Notes: generated from the sequence alone by a model not told the origin. A stretch of DNA of 64,000 nt from Isoptericola sp. BMS4 (GCF_011634835.1 NZ_SIRP01000001.1:434001-498000), one strand, 5' to 3'. Numbered from the stretch's first letter, positions 33,238 through 42,656 are shown. Translations and numbers: made by a program.

Positions 33238-35958
33238 ATGTCTCTGACGAGAAGATCACCGTCGCCGGTCCCGCGTCGGCGGGTCGCGATGACGGCCGTC
33301 ACGGCCGTGAGCGCCGTGGCGCTCGGCACCGTGGGCGCCGCCGTGAGCACGACGACGGCGGCGGCCGAACCGGGCCCGGAGTCGACCCTGGTCGTCGAGG
33401 CCGACCAGCCGTTCCGCGAGGTCTCCCACGTGGCGACCGGGTCGCTGTACGGCATCGCCGACGAGGGTGTGCCGTCCGACGACCTCATCGCCCCGATCAA
33501 GCCGAACACGTTCGTGCAGATGCCGCCCGGGGGCCGGCAGCAGCCCACGGGCGACGCCCTCGACGCGTGGCAGACCGCCGCGCGGCACGACGCCGGCATC
33601 GTCATCCGGCTCTGCGACTACTACCCGGGCTGGCCGTACCGGTTCAGCTGGGAGAACACCGACGACCGCAAGGCGTGGGAGGACGTCATCCGGGACGTCG
33701 TGGCCGACGTGAAGGCCTCCGGGGCGACCAACATCGTGGCCTACGCCCCGTGGAACGAGTCCGACAACACCTGGCTGGAGGAGAACGGCACCTTCGAGGA
33801 GCTGTGGGAGTTCAGCTACCGCGTGCTCCGTGAGGAGCTCGGGCCGGACGTCCCGATCCAGGGGCCGAGCTTCTCGGACAACATCTCCGACATGCGCCAG
33901 TTCCTCGAGTTCGCGAAGGAGACGGACACCGTCCCCGACGTGCTCGAGTGGCACGAGCTCATCCGGTCGTCGAAGATCCAGGGCGACGTCGAGTCGGTGC
34001 GTGCCATGCTCGACGAGCTGGGCCTGCCCGATCTCCCGATCGACATCGCCGAGTACGCGTCCCCGGGCGAGGTGGGCCTGCCGGGCCCGCTGGTCGGGTA
34101 CATCTCCAAGTTCGAGCGGTTCGGCATCGACCGCGCCGAGCTCGCCTTCTGGAACCAGTCCGGAACACTGGGCGACCTGCTCGTGGAGCGTGGAGGGGCG
34201 CCCAACGGCGCCTACTGGCTGTACACCTGGTACGCCGACATGGTCGGGGACATGGTCACCACGACCCCACCGTCGAACGAGAGCCCGCTGGACGGCGCGG
34301 CCTCGGTGAACGACACCAAGGACGAGGTGCGGATCATCGCGGGCGGCCAGAGCGGGCCGACCTCGATCGAGGTCAACGGCCTCGATCAGCTCGCCCTCGG
34401 CGACGACGTCAACGTCAAGCTCGAGGTCACGCCGTCGTACGGGCGCACGACGCCGACCGACGGGCCGATCACCGTCTCGGAGACGACGTACACCGTCGGC
34501 GACGACGGGTCGATCACCGTGCCCGTCGTGATGAATCCTGCGTACGGCTACCACGTCGTCGTGTCCGAGGCGGGGGAGGCCCGGAGCCTGGCCGGCACCT
34601 ACACGCTCGACAACGTGAACTCCGGCCTGCCGCTCGGCATCGCGGACGACGGCGTCGTGCAGGCCGCGGCGGGCGAGGGACGCACGTGGGAGGTTCGAGA
34701 CGCCGGCGCCGGCCTCCACACGGTGGTGGACACGGCGAGCGGACAGCTCCTCGGCGCGCAGCCGGAGACCACCGGCAACGGAGCACCCGCCGTCGTCGGA
34801 CCCGAGGACGGGAGCGATCGCCAGCTGTGGCAGCTCGTCCCGGACGGCAAGGGCAACGTCCGCCTGGCCAACTATGCGACGGGCCTCACGCTCGGCGTCG
34901 AGCAGATGAGCACCGAACCCGGCGCCTCCGTGGTTCAGTGGACCGACGGCTCGACGTCGGCGGGCTGCACCCCGGACGGACCGCGCCAGGTCGGGAGGAT
35001 CGGGACGGCGCTCGACCTGTGCGGCACCGACTCGTACGTCACGCTGCCGGACGGCGTCGTCGACGGGCTCGACGGCGACTGGTCGTTCACCGCGTGGGTG
35101 AAGCCGGCTGCGCTGCCCACGTGGGCCCGGGTGTTCGACATCGGCTCCGGGTCCGGATCGAGCATGTTCCTCACGCTCAACGCGGGGAGCGGTCCGCGCT
35201 TCGCCATCACCACGAGCGGAGCCGGTGGCGAGCAGCGCCTCGACTACCCGGGGCAGAACCTTCCGCTCGGCGAGTGGTCGCAGGTCACCGTCACGGTGTC
35301 GGGCACCACCGGCACGCTGTACGTGAACGGCGAGGCTGTCGCATCCAACGAGGGAATCACGATCTCGCCGGCCGACCTCGGCGCCTCCACCGGGCGGAAC
35401 TGGCTCGGCAGGTCGCAGTACGGGGCCGACCCGGCCTTCGACGGCGCGTTGGACGACGTCGCGATCTACAGCCGTGCCCTGTCCGCGGCCGAGGTCTCCG
35501 GCCTGGCCGCCGGGCAGCCCGCCGACGGCGACGTGGTCGGCTACGCCTTCGACGAGGCCGACGGCGGCACCACCGTGGTCGACTCCTCGGGCAACGGGCA
35601 CGACGGCACGCTCACGGTCCGGTCGGGTGGCACCGGCGACACGACCGCGACGGACGAGGAGACCGCCGACCGGTTCTGGACCCTGACGCCGGCGAGCCCG
35701 CTGGGCGTCGAGGTCGCGACCGAGTGCCGAGGGACGCAGGCGTTCGTCGTGGTCGAGGCGACCAACCTCACGAGCGCCCGCACCGACACGACCGTGACCG
35801 CTCTCGGTGAGTCGAGGGAACGAGACGTGCTGAAGCCTGGCCAGTCCTGGCGGACGCCGTTCGCAGCAGACGCTTCAGCGCTCGGTTCCGGGTCGGTGAC
35901 GGTCGTGGCAGACGGCGTCGAGACGACCCACGCGTACGAGGGCATCAGCTGCAGCTGA
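33238..35958 (+). CDS. Secreted GH39-like glycosidase with ricin-type lectin interrupted by LamG and C-terminal two-Cys module
   Basis: Secreted enzyme of 906 residues. Signal peptide ~1-42; clan GH-A barrel ~45-350 with acid/base E174 in APWNESDN and likely nucleophile E272 in DIAEYASPGE; beta-sandwich to ~445. A ricin-type beta-trefoil starts at ~450 (NSGLPLGIADDG, DRQLWQLVPDGKGNVRL, VQWTDG) and is interrupted at ~575 by a LamG domain (~585-790: YVTLPDGVV, WSFTAWVKP). The last trefoil piece resumes as RFWTLTPAS (~811). Residues 822-906 are a module shared with two other glycosidases here (ECRG to SCS). ATG at 33238 with GAGGAG 7 nt upstream. Family GH39 is my best reading; another GH-A family is possible. 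Confidence 0.78.
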   Translation: MSLTRRSPSPVPRRRVAMTAVTAVSAVALGTVGAAVSTTTAAAEPGPESTLVVEADQPFREVSHVATGSLYGIADEGVPSDDLIAPIKPNTFVQMPPGGRQQPTGDALDAWQTAARHDAGIVIRLCDYYPGWPYRFSWENTDDRKAWEDVIRDVVADVKASGATNIVAYAPWNESDNTWLEENGTFEELWEFSYRVLREELGPDVPIQGPSFSDNISDMRQFLEFAKETDTVPDVLEWHELIRSSKIQGDVESVRAMLDELGLPDLPIDIAEYASPGEVGLPGPLVGYISKFERFGIDRAELAFWNQSGTLGDLLVERGGAPNGAYWLYTWYADMVGDMVTTTPPSNESPLDGAASVNDTKDEVRIIAGGQSGPTSIEVNGLDQLALGDDVNVKLEVTPSYGRTTPTDGPITVSETTYTVGDDGSITVPVVMNPAYGYHVVVSEAGEARSLAGTYTLDNVNSGLPLGIADDGVVQAAAGEGRTWEVRDAGAGLHTVVDTASGQLLGAQPETTGNGAPAVVGPEDGSDRQLWQLVPDGKGNVRLANYATGLTLGVEQMSTEPGASVVQWTDGSTSAGCTPDGPRQVGRIGTALDLCGTDSYVTLPDGVVDGLDGDWSFTAWVKPAALPTWARVFDIGSGSGSSMFLTLNAGSGPRFAITTSGAGGEQRLDYPGQNLPLGEWSQVTVTVSGTTGTLYVNGEAVASNEGITISPADLGASTGRNWLGRSQYGADPAFDGALDDVAIYSRALSAAEVSGLAAGQPADGDVVGYAFDEADGGTTVVDSSGNGHDGTLTVRSGGTGDTTATDEETADRFWTLTPASPLGVEVATECRGTQAFVVVEATNLTSARTDTTVTALGESRERDVLKPGQSWRTPFAADASALGSGSVTVVADGVETTHAYEGISCS

Positions 35959-35973
35959 GAAGCGCCTGGACCC

Positions 35974-36024
35974 GGCGGTCGGTCGCCGTCTGCCCTGGCA
36001 CAGGGCAGACGGCGACCGACCGCC
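35974..36024 (+). terminator. Long perfect stem-loop between the two GH39-like genes
   Basis: Two exact 24-nt complementary arms with a 3-nt loop (GCA) begin 15 nt after the stop at 35958. The next gene begins 40 bp beyond, so the hairpin either ends the first message or lowers expression of the second gene. Confidence 0.8.
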
Positions 36025-36064
36025 TCGTGCGCGAGATCACCGAACAGAGAGAAAGGACTCGACG

Positions 36065-39000
36065 ATGAGGACGACACGTTCACGACGCAGACCGCGGTGG
36101 GTCGCGGTGGCACTACCCACGGCGTTGGCTCTGGCGGCCGGTGGGGGAGCTCTTGCCCCGCCCGCCGCGGCTGACGAGGTCCCGGCGCCCGACCTGCACT
36201 ACACGATGGACGACGTCGACGGCACCACGGTGCCCGACACGTCCGGCCACGGCCTCGACGGGACGATCTCCGGGGACGCGAGCGTCATCGACCTGGACGA
36301 CGCCGAGGGCGGCGGCTCCGCGCTCGACCTGGCCGGTGGCGCCGACGGCGGGTACGTGACGATCCCGCGCGGCGCCCTCGAGGGCGCCGCCGACCTCACC
36401 GTGTCGGCGCGCGTGCGCTGGGACGGCGGCGGCGCCTGGCAGCGTGTCTACGACCTCGGTACCGACACGTCGCGCTACCTGTTCACCACGCCGTCGAACG
36501 GCGACGGCGACCTGCGCACCGCGGTCACGACGGACGGTGGGGGCGGCGAGTCCCAGGTGACCGGGCACGGCGCGCTGCGGGAGGGCGACTGGGTCACCCT
36601 CACCACGACCCTCGACACCGACGCCGACCGGGTCACCACCTACCTCGACGGCGTCGCCGTCGCCTCGGCCGCGACCCCGGTGAGCGCCGGCGAGCTGCTC
36701 ACCGACGGGGCGGCCGCGGCCGGGTACCTCGGCAGGTCGTTCTACCCGGACCCGCTGCTCGACGGCGCGATCGCGGACTTCCGCATCTACCGCGCCGCGC
36801 TGAGCGCGGAGCAGGTGGCGGGCCTCGTGGGGGAGACTCCCGCCATGACGGGACTCACGCAGGACACCTTCGAGGTCCGCACCATGGTCCAGGCCGCACC
36901 GGACCTGCCCGAGGCCGTGCGGGCGACGTACTCCGACGGCTACGACCGTGACGTCCCGATCGTCTGGGAGGACGTCGACCCGGCGCGGTACGCCGAGCCG
37001 GGCGAGCTCACCGTGACCGGCGATGCCGCCGGCGCCGTCGTGACCGCACAGGTCACCGTGCACCGCGGGGAGATCCGCGTCGACCTCGGCACCGACACCG
37101 GCGACTTCCACGGCGGGGCGTCGGGCACCCTCTACGGCCTGTACGGCGACGGGCTGCCCAGCGACAACCTCCTCGAGGGCATGGGCGTGCGCACGGTGTC
37201 CACCAAGGCGCAGGACGGTCCGCAGCACCCGGGCGCCGACGCGCTCGAGGTGGTGCGGCCCCTCGCCGACGCCACCGACGGCGACGTGTACATCTACATG
37301 ACCGACATCCACCGCGGGTTCCCCTACCAGTGGCCCGGGGACACCCCCGACGAGAAGCTCGACGGCTTCGTCGACAAGATCGCCACCCAGGTGGACCAGG
37401 TGCTCGAGCTGCCGGCCGAGTACCGGGACAACATCGTCTTCGTGCCGTTCAACGAGCCCGAGGGCAACATGTTCGGCACCGGCGAGTGGAGCTACGACAG
37501 GACGTCGTGGCTGGACGACCCCACCGACTACCTCGCCGCCTGGGACCGGGTGTACGGACTCATCAAGGACCGGATGCCGGAGGCGCGCATCGCCGGGCCG
37601 AACACGAGCATCCTCTACGACCAGGTGAAGGGCTTCCTGGCCCACACCGTCGAGGCCGGGACCGTGCCCGACATCATCACCTGGCACGAGCTCAGCCACC
37701 CGCAGCGGATCCGCCAGTCCGTGGAGCGGTACCGCACCTGGGAGGCCGACGTCTTCGCCGGCACCGAGCACGAGGGCACCGAGCTGCCGGTCAACGTCAA
37801 CGAGTACGCGTTCAACTACCACACGTCCGTGCCCGGCCAGATGATCCAGTGGATGTCCGCCATCGAGGACTCCAAGGTCGACGCGATGATCGCGTTCTGG
37901 AACATCAACGGGAACCTGTCCGACTCCGCGGTGCAGTCCAACCGCGGCAACGGCCAGTGGTGGCTCTACAACGCGTACTCGCGGATGTCCGGCCGCACCG
38001 TCGAGGTGACGCCGCCGTTCCCGGGCCAGAACTACACGCTGCAGGGCGTGTCGACGCTCGACGAGGACCGCGCCCTGTCGCGCACCATCGTCGGCGGCGC
38101 CGACGGCGCGGCGCCCGTGGAGCTGGTGAACGTGCCCGCCGACGTCTTCGGCGACGACGTCCGCGTCACCGTGCGGGAGATCCCGTGGACCGGCCAGCTC
38201 GGCGACTCCGCCCAGCCGTGGCACCTCGCCGAGTACACCGCGCCGGTGGCGGACGGGAAGGTCGCCGTCGAGTTCGACGGCGAGGACCTGCCGCTGCTGC
38301 GCGAGTCGTCGGCGTACGAGATCGTCGTGACCCCGGCCGGCGCCGGGGACACGACCGCCGCCGCGCCCACGCTGTGGGACGGCAGCTACGAGGCCGAGGA
38401 CGCCGTCCACACCGGCTCCGGGTACTCGAAGAACGGGCCGGAGGGCTCGCCGTCCGACGTCGGCAAGTTCTACACCTCCGGCGGGTACGACGTCGGCGGC
38501 CTGCGCACCGGCTCCGACGTCGTGCTCGACTTCGAGGTGACGGTCCCCGAGGACGGCACCTACGACCTGTCCGTCTTCGCGAACAGCCTCAACACGTTCG
38601 ACGCCGTGGCCGAGCAGGGCCCGACCAACGTCTTCGTGCGCGTCGACGGCGGTGCCGAGCAGGAGATCCACCTGCCGCTCGGCTACAAGTGGGTGGTCTG
38701 GGACCACGCCGACACCACCGTCGAGCTGACCGCCGGCACGCACACGATCTCCCTCGCGGCCCAGGGTCTGGACGGCGGCGCCACCCAGGGAGACGCCATC
38801 GTCGACCGGATCACCCTGTCGCTGCCGAACCCCGACGCCGAGGCGGACGTCTACGAGGCGGAGCACGCGTCGCTGGCCGGCGGGAGCGCCGTCTACGCGG
38901 CGCCCGACGGCGTGGACGCGGCCACCGTGTCCGGCGCCGGCGGCGTCCGGCTCGCCGAGGGCGAGTCGGCCACCTTCTGGGTGTACGGCGACACCGACGC

Positions 39001-39961
39001 CGAGAAGACGCTCGGCGTCGACGTGCTCGGCGCCGGTGCGGGCACCGTGGCCGTCAACGGTCACGACGTGCTCGACCTCGACGGGTCCTCGCGGGTGGCC
39101 GCCCACCTCGCCGGCGGCGTCAACAAGGTCGTCGTCACCGGTGGCGCGGGCGGCGTCGTCGTCGACCGCCTCACCGTCGCGGCCGGGACCGGGGCGCTCG
39201 CGGCCACCGCCTACCAGGCGGAGCACGCGGAGCTCGCGGGCGCGGCCACGGTCACGGAGCTCTCGCTCGCGGAGGGCGGCAAGGCCGTCTCCGGCGTCGG
39301 CGGCGAGCCGGGCAACGACGCGGCGCTCACGTTCCGCGTCGACGCCGCCGAGGCGGGCCCGCACGCGGTCGTCTTCCGGTACTCCAACCCGGAGCAGGTG
39401 GACGGCACGCACTACAACCCGAACCCGGTCGCACGGCACGCGGACATCGCCGTCAACGGCGGCGAGCCGCAGCGGGAGATGTTCGTCCCGACGTTCCACG
39501 CGAACAACTTCTGGGAGCGCACCGTGGTGCTCGACCTCGCTGCGGGGGAGAACACCGTCACCCTGCGGTCCGAGGAGGCCACCAACTGGGACGGCGAGAC
39601 CTACGCCTCCGAGACCTGGCCGGCCGACTACAACCTGGAGGCCGACGAGGCGCCGATCGTCGACCGGATCACGGTGTCGCCACTGCGGGCGCCGACCAGC
39701 CCGGTGGACGTCGAGGTCGGCACGCAGTGCCGCGGCAAGACGTCGTTCGTGGTCGTGCGCGCGACCAACGTGACCGGCGAGCGGGTCGCGGTCTCCGTCG
39801 AGGCGCTCGGCGACACGCGGGAGCGGGACGTGCTTCAGCCCGGCAAGTCGTGGCGGCAGCCGTTCGGCGCCGGCGTCCGCACGCTCGACGCGGGGAAGGT
39901 GACCGTCACCGCGGGCGGTGTCACGACGACGCACCCGTACGACGCCACCAGCTGCGGCTGA
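36065..39961 (+). CDS. Secreted multimodular GH39-like glycosidase (LamG, Ig-like, three CBM35/6-like, two-Cys module)
   Basis: Secreted enzyme of 1298 residues. Signal peptide ~1-38; LamG ~40-255 (LHYTMDDVDGTTVPDTSGHGLDG); bacterial Ig-like (Big_4) ~258-338; GH39-like barrel ~340-680 with acid/base E464 in VPFNEPEG and nucleophile E580 in NVNEYAFN; beta-sandwich to ~760. Then come three CBM35/CBM6-type modules (SYEAEDAV, ~770-920; YEAEHASL, ~930-1040; YQAEHAEL, ~1045-1205) and the shared C-terminal two-Cys module (~1213-1298, QCRG to SCG). By family knowledge GH39 includes an enzyme releasing galactosyl-arabinose from gum-arabic arabinogalactan, which fits the GH59/GH43 neighbours. ATG has AAAGGA upstream. 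Confidence 0.8.
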   Translation: MRTTRSRRRPRWVAVALPTALALAAGGGALAPPAAADEVPAPDLHYTMDDVDGTTVPDTSGHGLDGTISGDASVIDLDDAEGGGSALDLAGGADGGYVTIPRGALEGAADLTVSARVRWDGGGAWQRVYDLGTDTSRYLFTTPSNGDGDLRTAVTTDGGGGESQVTGHGALREGDWVTLTTTLDTDADRVTTYLDGVAVASAATPVSAGELLTDGAAAAGYLGRSFYPDPLLDGAIADFRIYRAALSAEQVAGLVGETPAMTGLTQDTFEVRTMVQAAPDLPEAVRATYSDGYDRDVPIVWEDVDPARYAEPGELTVTGDAAGAVVTAQVTVHRGEIRVDLGTDTGDFHGGASGTLYGLYGDGLPSDNLLEGMGVRTVSTKAQDGPQHPGADALEVVRPLADATDGDVYIYMTDIHRGFPYQWPGDTPDEKLDGFVDKIATQVDQVLELPAEYRDNIVFVPFNEPEGNMFGTGEWSYDRTSWLDDPTDYLAAWDRVYGLIKDRMPEARIAGPNTSILYDQVKGFLAHTVEAGTVPDIITWHELSHPQRIRQSVERYRTWEADVFAGTEHEGTELPVNVNEYAFNYHTSVPGQMIQWMSAIEDSKVDAMIAFWNINGNLSDSAVQSNRGNGQWWLYNAYSRMSGRTVEVTPPFPGQNYTLQGVSTLDEDRALSRTIVGGADGAAPVELVNVPADVFGDDVRVTVREIPWTGQLGDSAQPWHLAEYTAPVADGKVAVEFDGEDLPLLRESSAYEIVVTPAGAGDTTAAAPTLWDGSYEAEDAVHTGSGYSKNGPEGSPSDVGKFYTSGGYDVGGLRTGSDVVLDFEVTVPEDGTYDLSVFANSLNTFDAVAEQGPTNVFVRVDGGAEQEIHLPLGYKWVVWDHADTTVELTAGTHTISLAAQGLDGGATQGDAIVDRITLSLPNPDAEADVYEAEHASLAGGSAVYAAPDGVDAATVSGAGGVRLAEGESATFWVYGDTDAEKTLGVDVLGAGAGTVAVNGHDVLDLDGSSRVAAHLAGGVNKVVVTGGAGGVVVDRLTVAAGTGALAATAYQAEHAELAGAATVTELSLAEGGKAVSGVGGEPGNDAALTFRVDAAEAGPHAVVFRYSNPEQVDGTHYNPNPVARHADIAVNGGEPQREMFVPTFHANNFWERTVVLDLAAGENTVTLRSEEATNWDGETYASETWPADYNLEADEAPIVDRITVSPLRAPTSPVDVEVGTQCRGKTSFVVVRATNVTGERVAVSVEALGDTRERDVLQPGKSWRQPFGAGVRTLDAGKVTVTAGGVTTTHPYDATSCG

Positions 39962-39974
39962 CGGGTTGCCGTAC

Positions 39975-40030
39975 CGACGTAGCGCCCGCTGTCACTTCCC
40001 GCACGGGATGTGACAGCGGGCGCTACGTCG
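39975..40030. terminator. Long convergent stem-loop terminator
   Basis: 21-bp perfect arms, a T:T mismatch, then a further 5 bp around a CA loop, occupy nearly all of the 79-bp gap between the GH39-like gene (stop 39961) and the opposing excalibur gene (stop 40041). It should terminate both. Confidence 0.85.
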
Positions 40031-40040
40031 CCGGGTGGCG

Positions 40041-40526
40041 TCATTCGCAAGCCACGCCGTCGCCGTCGCGATCGAGGTGGCCGCCGTAGCCGGGATCACC
40101 GACGTACACCGGCGCCGCTCCGGCAGCGCGGGCGGCGTCGCAGTTCTCGAAGTACGTGTTCGTCGGGGCGGAGTCGACTCCACCGGAGTCCGACGACGTC
40201 GTCGTGGATCCGGGTTCGCCGCGGGGACCACGCTCGCCCTGGGGACCCTGCTTGCCGCGCGGTCCCCGTTCGCCGGCAGGCCCCTCCTGGCCTCGGGGGC
40301 CTGGCTCACCGCGGGGCCCCTGCTCGCCGGCGGGGCCGGGGGGACCCACGCGGCTGGACGCAGCGGCCTCCTCCAGGTCGTCGATCCGCCCGCCCTGGAC
40401 GATCAGCGTCACGCCTTGGATCAGCACCAGCAGGACGAGAGCGCTGGTTCCGATCCGCCGGAGAGCCCGAGAGCGGGGTCGATCGGTGGTCGTGCCGTCA
40501 GGCATCGATCGTGTCGTCGTCGCCAT
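40041..40526 (-). CDS. Membrane-anchored collagen-like protein with excalibur calcium-binding domain
   Basis: Small surface protein of 161 residues. One transmembrane segment (~27-44) follows an Arg-rich cytoplasmic tail, then a short coiled linker, then 15 uninterrupted Gly-X-Y triplets (residues 61-106, e.g. GPPGPAGEQGPRGEPGPR). A Ser/Thr linker leads to a C-terminal excalibur domain (~126-161, YFENCDAARAAG to LDRDGDGVACE). Its DxDxDG loop binds calcium and its two cysteines probably pair. The ATG at 40524-40526 has GGAGG 6 nt upstream; a TTG two codons earlier is unlikely. It stands alone and is convergent with the glycosidase genes. Confidence 0.9.
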   Translation of the reverse strand: MATTTRSMPDGTTTDRPRSRALRRIGTSALVLLVLIQGVTLIVQGGRIDDLEEAAASSRVGPPGPAGEQGPRGEPGPRGQEGPAGERGPRGKQGPQGERGPRGEPGSTTTSSDSGGVDSAPTNTYFENCDAARAAGAAPVYVGDPGYGGHLDRDGDGVACE

Positions 40527-40701
40527 GGTCAACCTCCCGTGGGGACCTGAGCCGATGCGATGCGGCCCGACGAGGGCTGCCCGCTCCTTCCGATGGTGAG
40601 CGAGCGGCTGTCCGCGCGGCAGGATGAAGTCGGCCGACCGCCCCTGCGTTCCCCGGCGCCGTACGCGTCCCGGGAGAACTTCACCCCGAAATTCCCTCGG
40701 C

Positions 40702-41907
40702 TCAGCCCTGGGAGACGACCAGGGCGGCGCTGTGCCCGCCGAAGCCGAAGGCGTCGACGAGGGCGTGGCGGGCCGTCGTCGGCCGGGCCTCGGTGACGAC
40801 GTCGAGGTCGATGCCCGGGTCGGGGTCGTCCAGGTTGATGGTGGGCGGGAGCGTGCCCCGGCTCAGCGCGAGGAGGGCGACCAGGGCGCCGAGCGCGCCG
40901 GAGGCCCCCAGGAGGTGCCCGGTCGACGCCTTCGTCGCGGTCACCGGCGGCGGCGGCCCCAGGGCGGAGCGGAGCGCCACCGCCTCGTTGACGTCGCCGA
41001 CGGGCGTCGACGTCGCGTGGGCGTGCACCAGCCCGACGTCGGCGGGCTCGATCTCCGCCGAGCGCAGCGCCATGCCGATCGTGCGGGCCTGGTTCTCCGG
41101 GTCGCCGCCGACGATGTCGAAGGCGTCCGACGTGAGGGCACCGCCGTCGACCGCCCCCAGCACGGGGGCGCGACGGGCGCGGGCGTGCTCCTCGGCCTCC
41201 AGCACCAGCAGCACCGCGCCCTCGCCCATGACGAACCCGTCGCGGCCGGCGTCGAACGGCCGGGAGGCGCGGGACGGGTCGTCGTTGCGGGTCGACAGGG
41301 CCCGCACCCGCGCGAACCCGGTGAGCGACAGCGGCACCAGGCTGGCCTCGACGCCCCCGCACACCACGACGTCGGCGCCGCCCGAGCGGATGAGGTCCCG
41401 CCCCGCGATGATCGCCTCCGCCCCCGCGGCGCACGCGCTGACCGGGGCCCGGGCTCCCGCCTTCGCGCCCAGGTCGATCGACAGCCATGCGGCGGGGCCG
41501 TTCGCCATCGCCATCGTGACCGTGTGGGGCGAGACCCGCCGGTAGCCGTCCGCCATGAGCGTGTCGTGCATGGCCAGCGTGGTGGCGATACCGCCGTGCG
41601 CGGTCCCGACGGCTACGCCGAGCCGGGTCGGGTCCACCTCGGGCGACCCGGCGGCGGCCCAGGCCTCGCGCCCGGCGACCAGGGCCAGCTGCTCGGCGCG
41701 GTCGCGGGCGCGTCGCTCGGGCACGGCCAGCCCGTGGGCGAAGCGGTCGTCGGCACGGGCGGCGATCCGGACCGGGAGGGACTCCGCCCAGTCCGCCTCG
41801 ATCGGGCGTGCGCCGCTGCGCCCCGCGAGCAGCGCCGACCAGGTCTCGTCGACCGTGGCCCCGAGGGGGGTCACGGCGCCCGTCCCTGTCACCACCGTTC
41901 GTCGCAC
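40702..41907 (-). CDS. Beta-ketoacyl-[acyl-carrier-protein] synthase II family protein
   Basis: FabF-like condensing enzyme of 401 residues. The active-site cysteine is C159 (SACAAGAEA), the histidines are in HAHATSTPVGD and TGHLLGASG with the lysine in TKASTGH, and the C-terminal FGFGGHSAALVV loop is conserved. The GTG at 41905-41907 follows GGAGGGA. No acyl-carrier protein, malonyl transferase or reductase gene is adjacent, so it is a stand-alone ketosynthase. It may be a housekeeping FabF separated from fab genes, or one serving a specialised lipid. Confidence 0.93.
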   Translation of the reverse strand: MRRTVVTGTGAVTPLGATVDETWSALLAGRSGARPIEADWAESLPVRIAARADDRFAHGLAVPERRARDRAEQLALVAGREAWAAAGSPEVDPTRLGVAVGTAHGGIATTLAMHDTLMADGYRRVSPHTVTMAMANGPAAWLSIDLGAKAGARAPVSACAAGAEAIIAGRDLIRSGGADVVVCGGVEASLVPLSLTGFARVRALSTRNDDPSRASRPFDAGRDGFVMGEGAVLLVLEAEEHARARRAPVLGAVDGGALTSDAFDIVGGDPENQARTIGMALRSAEIEPADVGLVHAHATSTPVGDVNEAVALRSALGPPPPVTATKASTGHLLGASGALGALVALLALSRGTLPPTINLDDPDPGIDLDVVTEARPTTARHALVDAFGFGGHSAALVVSQG

Positions 41908-42131
41908 GTCGTCGTCCCTCCCACGTCCGAGCGCCCCCTGCCCTCGCACGGTGCAAGACCCGTGCACCAGACTGTGCCGCATCGGCGCCCGCCGCGCCGA
42001 GGGAAGGCGGCGTCCTGCCGGGCGTGGAGCCGCAGGTGGGGTGGCTTTCCGGCACGAGGGCGCGGTGGGGGCCGCCGGGAGTCGAGCGGGTGAAATCTGC
42101 GGACGTCGGGCGCACGCGCCGCGCGGTGGGG
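41908..42131. other. 224-bp intergenic region with a short stem-loop
   Basis: Between the ketosynthase start and the macro-domain stop. It holds an inverted repeat GGTGCA-N7-TGCACC (41950-41968) about 45 bp before the ketosynthase start, where it could be an operator or a weak terminator. I see nothing else and no credible gene. Confidence 0.4.
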
Positions 42132-42656
42132 TCACACCGTGGCGAGGGCGTCCTCGAACGCGGCCCGCACCGGTGCGTTGAACAGGACGAAGCGGACCTC
42201 GTCCATGGCGGCCGGGTTGGCGTCGGCCCACGACCGGGCGGTCGCGACGGCGGTGCGCGCGACCTCGTCGGCGTCCCAGCCGTAGACGCCCGCGCTGACG
42301 GCGGGGAACGCGACCGTGCGGGCGCGCACGTCGGCGGCCACGTCGAGGCTGCGGGCGAAGCAGGAGACGAGCAGGGCGGGGTCGGTCTGCCCGCGGTGCC
42401 GGTCCGGTCCGACGGTGTGGATCACCCACGTCGCCGGCAGGCCGAAGCCGGGCGTGGCGACGGCGTCGCCGGTCGGGAGCCCGTCGGGGAGGGTGGTGCG
42501 GCGCAGCTCGTGGCAGGCCTCGAGCAGCTGCGGGCCCGCGGCGGCGTGGATCGCGCCGTCGACGCCACCGCCGCCCAGCAGCGTCGAGTTCGCGGCGTTG
42601 ACGACGGCGTCGGTGGTCGCGGTCGTGATGTCTCCGTGCTCGACGACGAGTCTCAC
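42132..42656 (-). CDS. Macro-domain protein, probable O-acetyl-ADP-ribose deacetylase
   Basis: Single macro domain of 174 residues. The ADP-ribose-binding signature NAANSTLLGGGGVDGAIHAAAG (~20-41; only part is quoted in motif form NAANS...GGGGVDGAIH) and the diphosphate loop FPAVSAGVYGWD are intact, as in YmdB/MacroD enzymes that hydrolyse O-acetyl-ADP-ribose or mono-ADP-ribose. The GTG at 42654-42656 follows AGAGGAG. It lies 10 bp after the PspC gene and is probably co-transcribed with it. Confidence 0.92.
   Translation of the reverse strand: MRLVVEHGDITTATTDAVVNAANSTLLGGGGVDGAIHAAAGPQLLEACHELRRTTLPDGLPTGDAVATPGFGLPATWVIHTVGPDRHRGQTDPALLVSCFARSLDVAADVRARTVAFPAVSAGVYGWDADEVARTAVATARSWADANPAAMDEVRFVLFNAPVRAAFEDALATV

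Noticed and set aside
36113-39934. Minus-strand open frame covering nearly the whole second GH39-like gene (and a similar one at 43045-46917)
   Set aside because: Mirror frame of the real genes; low-complexity composition and no start signal.
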